NCBI GenBank assembly: GCA_034926415.1
Contig: JAYFRC010000104.1
Location: 1 to 18,980, forward strand
Direction of reading: 5' to 3'
DNA length: 18,980 nt
Origin: JAYFRC01 sp034926415
Lineage (GTDB): Bacteria; Bacillota; Clostridia; Oscillospirales; Oscillospiraceae
Shown in pieces: positions 7,071 through 13,412 of the stretch; the first letter of the stretch is position 1; each line of letters begins with the position of its first letter. Both the position numbers and the translations under genes were made by a program. The notes beneath the pieces are model-generated. The model saw only the letters and a program-made list of their open reading frames with translations, did not search any database and was not told the origin of the DNA.

Positions 7071-8126
7071 ATGACAAGAAAAGCGGCTACGGATGGCGGA
7101 AAGTACGAAGATATTGTCAATGCGGCATACGAGTGCTTTTTTGAAAAGGGATTTGACGGAACCTCTGTGCGATCTATCATGAAGCGAGCAGGCGGTGAAA
7201 TCGGCCTGTTCTATTACTATTTTGACAGCAAGGATCATGTTTTTGATAAGGTGCTCGACCGGTTCTTTGCGCACTATGAGGCTGACTTTACCGCGATTGT
7301 TGCGCGCGGGCGACGAAACCCCTGCCGGGTGATGCAGGATTTTTTTGAGTACATGGAGCGGGAAACAGCAAAGTTCCGGGTACAGTATGCTGATAAGCTG
7401 CACCGCACCGTGCGCTGGGCCATCCGTGAGCATACGCTCAACATCATAGAGCCGTATTTGCGGCAGGTGGTTGAAATTCAAAGCGCTTATTACGGTGTCG
7501 CGCCCGCCCTCGCGCCAAATGTGGCAGCGCTGTATTTAACCTACGGCATAGGAAGTTACATTCTGCACGAGGACAGCGACGCTTATGTCAACGACCGCGC
7601 AGAGGTGAAAAAAGGCGTCAGCCTCCTGATGGGGATGCCCGCAGGCGATCAGGAATTGCGAATTCCATACCCGGCGGTTGCCGAGGATATCCCCGGCTGG
7701 ATGGAGCTTATCCGCACAGTAAAGAACAATTTCCCCGGACTGGACGAAGCGGACTATGAAGCGCAGTTAGCCCGGCGCATTGAGCAGAGCGAGACATGGG
7801 CATTCCGCGATCAGAACAAAATTCCGGCTGTGCTGCTTTTCTCCAGAGAACGGCGGGAGCTGGATTTTCTTGCCGTTTCTCCGGAATATCGCCGCCGCGG
7901 ACTGGCGGCAAAACTCGTGGAAACGGCGGCGGCGCAGTTCCCGGTAGGGACGGAGCTTTCCATCATCACCTATCGGGAAGGTGATCCCACAGGCGAAGCT
8001 GCACGCAGCTTTTATGCGGCGCTGGGCTTTGTCCCCGGCGAGAAACTGACCGTGTTTAACTATCCCTGCCAACGTTTTTCCCTGACCGTACCGCATGGCC
8101 CGGTAAAGGAAAGCACAACGTTATGA
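7071..8126 (+). CDS. TetR regulator fused to a GNAT acetyltransferase domain
   Basis: 351 residues. The N-terminal part is a TetR DNA-binding domain: 'IVNAAYECFFEKGFDGTSVR' followed by IMKRAGGEIGLFYYYFDSK (about 15-54), then a helical ligand domain to about 205. The C-terminal part (about 225-345) is a GNAT fold: LDFLAVSPEYRRRGLAAKLV carries the acetyl-CoA loop RRRGLA (274-279), and AARSFYAALGF is the usual closing motif. A plain TetR protein would end near 200 residues, so this is a true fusion in one frame. The ATG at 7071 (GAAAGGCGG upstream) is chosen because earlier in-frame codons overlap the operator. The gene ends in ATGA, and an isochorismatase-like gene follows. The ligand and the acetylated substrate are unknown; self-controlled drug or amine acetylation is an inference. 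Confidence 0.88.
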   Translation: MTRKAATDGGKYEDIVNAAYECFFEKGFDGTSVRSIMKRAGGEIGLFYYYFDSKDHVFDKVLDRFFAHYEADFTAIVARGRRNPCRVMQDFFEYMERETAKFRVQYADKLHRTVRWAIREHTLNIIEPYLRQVVEIQSAYYGVAPALAPNVAALYLTYGIGSYILHEDSDAYVNDRAEVKKGVSLLMGMPAGDQELRIPYPAVAEDIPGWMELIRTVKNNFPGLDEADYEAQLARRIEQSETWAFRDQNKIPAVLLFSRERRELDFLAVSPEYRRRGLAAKLVETAAAQFPVGTELSIITYREGDPTGEAARSFYAALGFVPGEKLTVFNYPCQRFSLTVPHGPVKESTTL

Positions 8127-8203
8127 CTTGCAGATCGACTATTTGGTATCCCTTTGAATTAGGTGCGGGAATTCTTAATATATGGAAGGTGTTGAAGCAT
8201 GAA

Positions 8204-8716
8204 ATGGTTTTATTGGTAGTAGATACTCAAGAAATGATCATGACGGAAGAATTATATGCATTTGACTACTTCGTGGATCATGTTGCGAAGTTGATTGTAT
8301 CAGCAAGGCAAAGAGGTGTTGAAGTAATTTATGTACGGCATGATGATGGCGCCGAATTAACAAATGGCGCAAAGGGCTTTGAAATATATAGCCGATTTTC
8401 TCCCCAGAGCAATGAAAGAATATTTGACAAGCATTTTAATAGTGCATTTAGAAATACGGGTTTAATAGATTATTTGAACGAAAAAGATGAAACTCAAATT
8501 ATGTTAGTTGGGTTGCAAACCGAATATTGCATTGACGCAAGCGTCAAGTGTGGTTTTGAGCATGGCTATCAAATGATCGTTCCTGCGCTTTGTAACACCA
8601 CTGTGAGCAACGACTTCATGACAGCAGAGCAATCCTACAAATATTATAACGAAAAAATCTGGAATAGAAGATATGCAAATTGTCTTGGCTTTGAGGAAGC
8701 GTTAGCAATGCTGTAA
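8204..8716 (+). CDS. Isochorismatase-like cysteine hydrolase
   Basis: 170 residues from the ATG at 8204, starting MVLLVVDTQE. The expected catalytic triad is present: D7 (VVDTQ), K76 (FDKHFNSAF) and C109 (TEYCIDAS). Members hydrolyse isochorismate, nicotinamide or related amides, and this sequence does not reveal which. The same frame is open back to the ATG at 8123 (ATGA overlap with the TetR-GNAT gene), but the extra 27 residues do not resemble the family. GGAAGGTG at 8184-8191 could serve this ATG (12 nt) or the TTG at 8192, so the start is uncertain. Codon use is clearly more AT-rich than in the TetR-GNAT gene, which suggests a different origin although it is probably cotranscribed. Confidence 0.85.
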   Translation: MVLLVVDTQEMIMTEELYAFDYFVDHVAKLIVSARQRGVEVIYVRHDDGAELTNGAKGFEIYSRFSPQSNERIFDKHFNSAFRNTGLIDYLNEKDETQIMLVGLQTEYCIDASVKCGFEHGYQMIVPALCNTTVSNDFMTAEQSYKYYNEKIWNRRYANCLGFEEALAML

Positions 8717-8827
8717 ATTTCAGCATTCTATGATAAGCATGATTTTGCGAAAATTGTGCGCTCTTCTTTTAGCTAAACGACCCGAAAATAATGTTTTGCA
8801 GCCTCAATTTCCAAGGAGGAGCCGGCA

Positions 8828-9322
8828 ATGAAAGTGCTTATACACGACTTATCCGAAGAACAATTTCAACGAATGAAAATTGGAAACGACACCACAGCAA
8901 TCAACGCCGATGGAGCCTACGCGTCCTGTCTGGGATGCTTCAAATGCTGGCTTAAAAATTCTGGATACTGTGACATGAAGGATTCCCTGCGGCATATCAG
9001 CTCTGTACTGGGGCGCTGTGATGAATTGGTCCTCATCAGCAAGCTCACCTACGGCGGGTACAGCACACCAATTAAACGGATTCTTGACCGCAGCATCAGC
9101 ATCTCGCTTCCACTGTTCACCTACCGCGGCGGAGCCATGCACCACATTAAACGATACCGCCATGAGCAAAATCTGCGGGTATGCTTTTACGGTGCAGGCA
9201 GCGACAGTGAAAAGATTATTGCGAAAGAGTTTACACAGAGCAACGGCGTCAATTGGGGAATGAAGGAAACGCGGCTTGACTTTTTTTCGGACGTATTTTC
9301 CCTCACGGAGTATCCGATATGA
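8828..9322 (+). CDS. Flavodoxin-fold protein with a Cys cluster, partner of the next gene
   Basis: 164 residues, ATG preceded by AAGGAGG at ideal spacing. It has the cysteine pattern C34-x2-C37-x2-C40-x7-C48 (CLGCFKCWLKNSGYC) followed by MKDSL, as in NADPH-dependent FMN reductase-like and iron-sulfur flavoprotein-like proteins, and a 'LISKLTYGGYSTPIKRILDR' stretch typical of the flavodoxin fold. The N-terminus lacks the usual N-G-S-P/R phosphate-binding loop (it reads MKVLIHDLSEEQ), while the following gene has that loop. The stop overlaps the start of the next gene (ATGA), so they may work as a two-subunit or complementing pair. The redox substrate is unknown. Confidence 0.75.
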   Translation: MKVLIHDLSEEQFQRMKIGNDTTAINADGAYASCLGCFKCWLKNSGYCDMKDSLRHISSVLGRCDELVLISKLTYGGYSTPIKRILDRSISISLPLFTYRGGAMHHIKRYRHEQNLRVCFYGAGSDSEKIIAKEFTQSNGVNWGMKETRLDFFSDVFSLTEYPI

Positions 9323-10086
9323 AAGTTCTGATTTTGAACGGCAGCCCAAAGCGAAAAGGAAGCGCCTCCGGGTTTCTTGCGGCTGTTGCCCGCCCGATGC
9401 TTTCCGGATGCCGCGTTGTATCATCGCCTCTGCACGGGAAGGGTGACTATGCCAATGCGCGGAAGCAACTATCCGATATAGATGCAGTCCTTCTCTGTGT
9501 ACCGCTTTATGTGGATGGAATACCGTCCCATGTGCAGGAATTTTTGGAGGAAACCGAACAATATTGTCGGAATCGGAACCTCCGCTTTCGATTGTATGTT
9601 ATTTCTAATAACGGTTTTATCGAAGGACGGCAAAACGCCATACACCTTAAGATGTACCAATGCTGGTGCGAACACGCAGGCGTCATATGGGGCGGTGGAA
9701 TTGGTATCGGCGGCGGTATGATGCTGCATGCTCTTTCTATGGTTTACCCGTTTGTCTTCCTTGGGTTTGCGCTATGCGCACTTTATAGTTTCATACATAC
9801 CGGAACCGCGCCAACGGGACTTTTGCGCTCGTTTGCAGAAAATCTGCTAATTTATCTTTTTCTGAACAGCGGCATGCTTGTCCTCATAGCGCGCCTGGCA
9901 TCAAACATAAAAAAGGGGGCCACCGCAGCAGACCGCTTTACGCGTGTAATGCTTCCCTCTTTTTTGTTCCTCGTGTTCGCAGATGTCTTTATGATTTTGA
10001 GTGCGCTTTTCCACGGACGTTTGCTGTTTCCGCTGCTGAAAAAAGATAGTGCGGATGACAGCATGCTTCATTCAGTTGTGCAGTGA
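9319..10086 (+). CDS. NAD(P)H-dependent flavin oxidoreductase with membrane tail
   Basis: 255 residues. The N-terminal half is a flavodoxin/NADPH-FMN reductase fold: MKVLILNGSPKRKGSASGF has the FMN phosphate loop (NGSPKRKGSAS, 8-18), then 'DAVLLCVPLYVDGIPSHVQE' and the conserved WGGGIGIGGG after about residue 120. The C-terminal half is hydrophobic, with about three membrane-spanning stretches ('LSMVYPFVFLGFALCALYSF', 'LLIYLFLNSGMLVLIARL', 'MLPSFLFLVFADVFMILSAL'), so the flavin domain is probably tethered to the membrane. Its ATG overlaps the previous TGA. A quinone or small electrophile as acceptor is possible but not shown. Confidence 0.78.
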   Translation: MKVLILNGSPKRKGSASGFLAAVARPMLSGCRVVSSPLHGKGDYANARKQLSDIDAVLLCVPLYVDGIPSHVQEFLEETEQYCRNRNLRFRLYVISNNGFIEGRQNAIHLKMYQCWCEHAGVIWGGGIGIGGGMMLHALSMVYPFVFLGFALCALYSFIHTGTAPTGLLRSFAENLLIYLFLNSGMLVLIARLASNIKKGATAADRFTRVMLPSFLFLVFADVFMILSALFHGRLLFPLLKKDSADDSMLHSVVQ

Positions 10087-10101
10087 ATATGAGTGGTGAG
10101 T

Positions 10102-11226
10102 ATGGACAGAAAGAAGAAAAAGAAAATGTGGATTCCCTTTCTTTTAGCCGTCTTGGGCTTTGGACTGGCCATTTTTATTGTTTTCCCGTCTGGCAAGGAA
10201 AATCCAGAGCCGTATTGTGACGAAACAGGCGCGCCGGTTGCCGGAAGCATTTCAGAAAAAATATGGGTCGATATAAACGGTTCTCAGCAGGGGATGTTTC
10301 TGAAAGGAAAAGACACAACAAATCCAATACTGCTGTTTTTAACCGGAGGGCCTGGCGTTCCAGACTACTTTTTGGCCAAGGAAATTGACACTGGATTGGA
10401 GGATGACTTTACCGTTTGCTATTGGGACTACCGTGGAACCGGCCTTTCCTATTCGCCCGACTGCAATGCTGAGGACTGCACCACCGTACAGTTCGTACAG
10501 GATGCCATTGCTGTGACGGACTATCTGCGGGAGCGTTTTGGTCATGAAAAAATTTATCTGCTGGGACATTCCTTTGGTACTTACATTGGCCTGCTGGCCG
10601 CGCAGGCCGCGCCGGATAAATACTGTGCCTACATTGCCATGAGCCAGATTTCCGACCAGCCGCAGTCCGAACTGCTGGCTTATAACACCATGAAAGCGGA
10701 ATATGCTGCGCGCGGCAACCAGAAAATGGTTCAAAAGCTTGAGAACTATCAAACTGACACAGCGGATACCGCATGGCTGCGTCGCTGGTTTGCCGCGCCG
10801 GAACGGGACACAGCCATGCACGAACTGGGCGGCGGCACGACGGCGGCGATGAAATCCGTTATCACCGGAATCTTCTTCCCTACCCTTCGCTGCACAGACT
10901 ATACACAGGCGGAGCGCATCCGTATCTGGCAGGGAAAGGCCTTTGTGCAGCAGACACAGGTGGCGTATGATCGCATGGAATTTGTAGCGGCGGAAAGTGT
11001 CCCCGAACTTGAAATTCCCGTCTACTTTCTGGCAGGCAAACACGATCTGACCTGCTGCTACGCAATGCAGAAAGAATATTATGAGCAGGTAAAAGCACCG
11101 GTGAAGGGCTTTTATACCTTTGAAAATTCTGCTCACAGCCCGCTTTTTGAACAGCCGAAATTAGCTTTGAAAATATTACAGCAGGATGTGCAAAACGGAA
11201 CCACCTGTCTTTCGGATAAAAATTGA
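10102..11226 (+). CDS. Membrane-anchored alpha/beta hydrolase (proline iminopeptidase-like)
   Basis: 374 residues from the ATG at 10102. A lysine-rich start (MDRKKKKKM) is followed by one hydrophobic span (WIPFLLAVLGFGLAIFIVF) with no obvious cleavage site, so the enzyme is likely anchored with its domain outside. Visible catalytic elements are LTGGPGVPDYF (the HGGPG-type oxyanion loop with T for H), the nucleophile elbow LGHSFGTYIG (S157), D315 in AGKHDLTC and H345 in ENSAHSPLFEQ. The YWDYRGTGLSY stretch is typical of the proline iminopeptidase/esterase group. GTG codons at 10093 and 10096 are alternative starts with no better ribosome site. The substrate is unknown. Confidence 0.87.
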   Translation: MDRKKKKKMWIPFLLAVLGFGLAIFIVFPSGKENPEPYCDETGAPVAGSISEKIWVDINGSQQGMFLKGKDTTNPILLFLTGGPGVPDYFLAKEIDTGLEDDFTVCYWDYRGTGLSYSPDCNAEDCTTVQFVQDAIAVTDYLRERFGHEKIYLLGHSFGTYIGLLAAQAAPDKYCAYIAMSQISDQPQSELLAYNTMKAEYAARGNQKMVQKLENYQTDTADTAWLRRWFAAPERDTAMHELGGGTTAAMKSVITGIFFPTLRCTDYTQAERIRIWQGKAFVQQTQVAYDRMEFVAAESVPELEIPVYFLAGKHDLTCCYAMQKEYYEQVKAPVKGFYTFENSAHSPLFEQPKLALKILQQDVQNGTTCLSDKN

Positions 11227-11308
11227 AACGAAAGTTTTACTATAACTGAAATTGCTCGACATACGAAAATTTATGGAGTGAAATAAATTGTTAGGGAGCG
11301 GATGCTAT

Positions 11309-11641
11309 ATGCCATATTACTTTATTATTGATACTTACATTCAGGGGACGGAGAATAAGGAATACGATGAATATATTACTGAAGTAAGGCCTATCGTGGA
11401 GGCATTTGGAGGAAAATACCTTGTCCGTACAAATGACGTCACAAGTCTGAATGAGAAAAGGTGCCCGCAGCGTATCATCGTAATCGAATTTCCAACAAAA
11501 GAAGCATTGGACCGTTGCTTTGCTTCGGAAGAATATAAGGCAATAATGATGAAACGGGTAAACAGTGTTGACAGCAGGGCAATCATTGTGCCGGGATTTG
11601 AAGGTTATAACAAAGATGAAAATACATCAAATAAAAATTGA
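11309..11641 (+). CDS. DUF1330-family small protein
   Basis: 110 residues from ATG 11309 (MPYYFIIDTYIQGTENKEY). The pattern of an early Y..Y...V.P.VE.FGGKYLVR, then RIIVIEFPTKEALDRCFASEEY and R..S.DSRAIIVPGF, is that of DUF1330, a dimeric alpha/beta barrel family of unknown role. A TTG at 11288 in frame would add seven residues, but GGGAG sits between it and the ATG. The 3' end overlaps the next gene by 26 bp. Composition is AT-rich compared with the genes to the left, matching the two genes that follow. Confidence 0.85.
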   Translation: MPYYFIIDTYIQGTENKEYDEYITEVRPIVEAFGGKYLVRTNDVTSLNEKRCPQRIIVIEFPTKEALDRCFASEEYKAIMMKRVNSVDSRAIIVPGFEGYNKDENTSNKN

Positions 11642-12449
11642 TTTTAGTGTGACCGATAAGATTAAGAGATATGTATTTGTATATATCATAGAAGGTAATT
11701 ATTGCTACTTAATTGATTCCGGAGTGTATGGGAGCGAAACAATAATCGAAAATTATTTAAGATCTATCGGAAGAAGTCCCGCAGAGATCAGAGGAATTTT
11801 CCTGACCCATGCCCATCCGGATCACATTGGAACAGCAGCCTACTTTCAGGAAAAAGCAAACTGTGACATTTATGCCAGTAAAGGAGAAAAACGCTGGATT
11901 GAAGATATTGATTTACAGTTTTGCGAAAGACCGATACCAAATTTCGATAAATTGGCAGGCAAGTCTTCACTGGTGAACAGAGTGGTTGCAGACGGAGACC
12001 GTATTGCACTGAATGAGGATTTCTCAGTACATGTGTTGGGCACACCGGGTCATTCCGCGGATGAAATATCTTATATAATCGGTAATTCTGCATTTATTGG
12101 CGATTCGGTGCCGGTAAAGGGAGATATCCCTATTTATATAAATAAAGAAAATACACTTGAGAGCCTTGAAAAATTATCAAAATTATCCGCAATCGATGCG
12201 TTTTATCCCGCCTGGGATAAAACGTATTCTAGCAAAGAGATGCGTGAGAAAATTCAGGAAGCAGAAAGCATTGTGAACCTGCTGGATATTGAAGTGAAAA
12301 CTGCACAAAAAGAAAATCCGGAAGCCAACTTAGACCAGATTGTTCGGCTGGTATGTGAAAAAACAAAAATGCCGCAGCTGATGCAGAATCCGTTATTCAA
12401 ACAGACAATTAAAAGTCATACAAATGGATTGCATGAAGGAGATATTTAA
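11616..12449 (+). CDS. MBL-fold metallo-hydrolase
   Basis: 277 residues. The metal site is intact: H65-x-H67-x-D69-H70 (THAHPDHIG), H146 in GTPGHSADE and D163 in IGDSVPV, which indicates a two-metal hydrolase of the glyoxalase-II-like branch. No signal peptide, so cytoplasmic. The C-terminal helices ('EAESIVNLLDIEVKTAQKEN') are usual for relatives with an alpha-helical tail. The ATG at 11616 lies within the end of the DUF1330 gene (26-bp overlap), and the downstream GTG start follows its TAA directly, so the three genes are very likely one transcript. The substrate is not evident; thioester or lactone hydrolysis is typical for relatives. Confidence 0.88.
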   Translation: MKIHQIKIDFSVTDKIKRYVFVYIIEGNYCYLIDSGVYGSETIIENYLRSIGRSPAEIRGIFLTHAHPDHIGTAAYFQEKANCDIYASKGEKRWIEDIDLQFCERPIPNFDKLAGKSSLVNRVVADGDRIALNEDFSVHVLGTPGHSADEISYIIGNSAFIGDSVPVKGDIPIYINKENTLESLEKLSKLSAIDAFYPAWDKTYSSKEMREKIQEAESIVNLLDIEVKTAQKENPEANLDQIVRLVCEKTKMPQLMQNPLFKQTIKSHTNGLHEGDI

Positions 12450-13100
12450 GTGGAAAACAAGTATACAATTATTGACGAGAAAAACTGGAAAAGAGCCATG
12501 CACTGTATGGTTTTCAGAAATAGTGTGGAACCGGCGTTTTGTGTGACCTTTGAATTAGACGTAACCAATTTCCTGCAGATGGTCAGAAAAAAAGGATATT
12601 CATTTACAATATCAATGGTATATGCAATTTGTAAATGCGCCAATGAAATTGAAGAATTCAGATATCGATTTCTAGATGGAAAAGTTGTTCTTTATGATAA
12701 AATTGATACCGCTTTTACATATTTAAATCAGGAAACAGAATTATTTAAGGTGGTCAATGTTCCAATGATGGATTTTCTTGATGAATATGCACCGCTTGCT
12801 CTAAATATTGCAAAAGAGCAATCGGATTATTTTGCCGGGCCTTTGGGAACCGATGTGTTTCAATGTTCACCAATGCCCTGGATCAATTATCTGCATATAT
12901 CACACACAAATTCTGGTAAAAAGGATAATGCAACACCATTATTTGATTGGGGAAAATATCATGAGTGCGGCGGCAGAATTTATATGCCGGTATCCATACA
13001 GGCACATCATTCATTTGTAGATGGAATTCATGTGGGCAAGTTGGTTGATCAATTGAATGAGTATATGAAAACTAGCAACCAGGGACCGGAAGCTATATAA
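12450..13100 (+). CDS. Chloramphenicol acetyltransferase-like (type A) enzyme
   Basis: 216 residues, normal for type A chloramphenicol acetyltransferases. GTG start with AAGGAG 8 nt upstream, immediately after the MBL stop. Visible family elements are 'YSFTISMVYAICKCANEIEE' and EFRYRFLDGKVVLYD, the active-site serine region CSPMPWINY (S140, equivalent to Ser148 of the type III enzyme), and the catalytic motif HHSFVDGIHVGKLV with H187. The enzyme class forms trimers and moves acetyl from acetyl-CoA to chloramphenicol. Diverged motif positions (SFVDG instead of AVCDG) leave open that it is a CatA-like enzyme with another acceptor. AT-rich like its two operon partners, which suggests joint transfer. 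Confidence 0.85.
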   Translation: MENKYTIIDEKNWKRAMHCMVFRNSVEPAFCVTFELDVTNFLQMVRKKGYSFTISMVYAICKCANEIEEFRYRFLDGKVVLYDKIDTAFTYLNQETELFKVVNVPMMDFLDEYAPLALNIAKEQSDYFAGPLGTDVFQCSPMPWINYLHISHTNSGKKDNATPLFDWGKYHECGGRIYMPVSIQAHHSFVDGIHVGKLVDQLNEYMKTSNQGPEAI

Positions 13101-13126
13101 CGCTTAAGAAGGAACCTAACAAATGA

Positions 13127-13237
13127 CCGTACGGGAAATCGAACGGGCTGCGCTATGCTCCGATGGAATACTATATGCCTGTTCAGGGCAGCTTTGTACT
13201 TGCGTCATTGCTGACGGCATTAATAAAGGGCGGCTGA
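13127..13237 (+). pseudogene. Possible remnant of an unidentified membrane protein
   Basis: After a TGA at 13124 one frame gives 36 residues ending 'MEYYMPVQGSFVLASLLTAL' IKGG, with TGA inside the following hairpin. The stretch looks protein-like and hydrophobic, but it has no ribosome site at its ATG (13163) and no beginning. A competing frame from ATG 13123 (GAAGGA upstream) runs antisense through the SLH genes and is judged spurious. I do not recognise the family. Confidence 0.25.
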
Positions 13238-13255
13238 GAAATTTCAGCCGCCCTT
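13226..13255. terminator. Bidirectional terminator between converging genes
   Basis: AAGGGCGGCTGA (13226-13237) and TCAGCCGCCCTT (13244-13255) form a 12-bp stem with a 6-nt loop. On - the stem is followed by TATTAAT, on + by CGTGTTTATTTC. It separates the acetyltransferase operon (+) from the SLH genes (-). Confidence 0.8.
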
Positions 13256-13301
13256 CGTGTTTATTTCATCAGGACAATTCGTCCCGGCGATGGATTTCCG
13301 T

Positions 13302-13379
13302 TCACATCGCCACGTTCTGGCAGAAGCGCTGGAGAATCGTCGCGGCCTGTGCGCGAGTAACGCTGACGGCAGGCGTTAT
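13302..13379 (-). pseudogene. Second orphan SLH tail
   Basis: On -, the frame ending TGA at 13302-13304 reads ITPAVSVTRAQAATILQRF, then CQNVAM. It closely parallels the end of the neighbouring SLH gene (TATRAEVATIIQRFVESVLA) but is not identical to it. Nothing that precedes it forms the rest of an SLH repeat: the neighbouring gene's stop at 13413 is only about 35 bp upstream. It is best read as the 3' end of another SLH gene whose body was lost or replaced by recombination between similar gene ends. Confidence 0.7.
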
Positions 13380-13412
13380 GTTATTAAGGTTTGGATTTTG
13401 TTGGTTTGAGCT

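Noticed and set aside
10339..11136. 265-codon - ORF opposite the alpha/beta hydrolase
   Set aside because: The + strand has a complete catalytic triad; the - frame has no family features.
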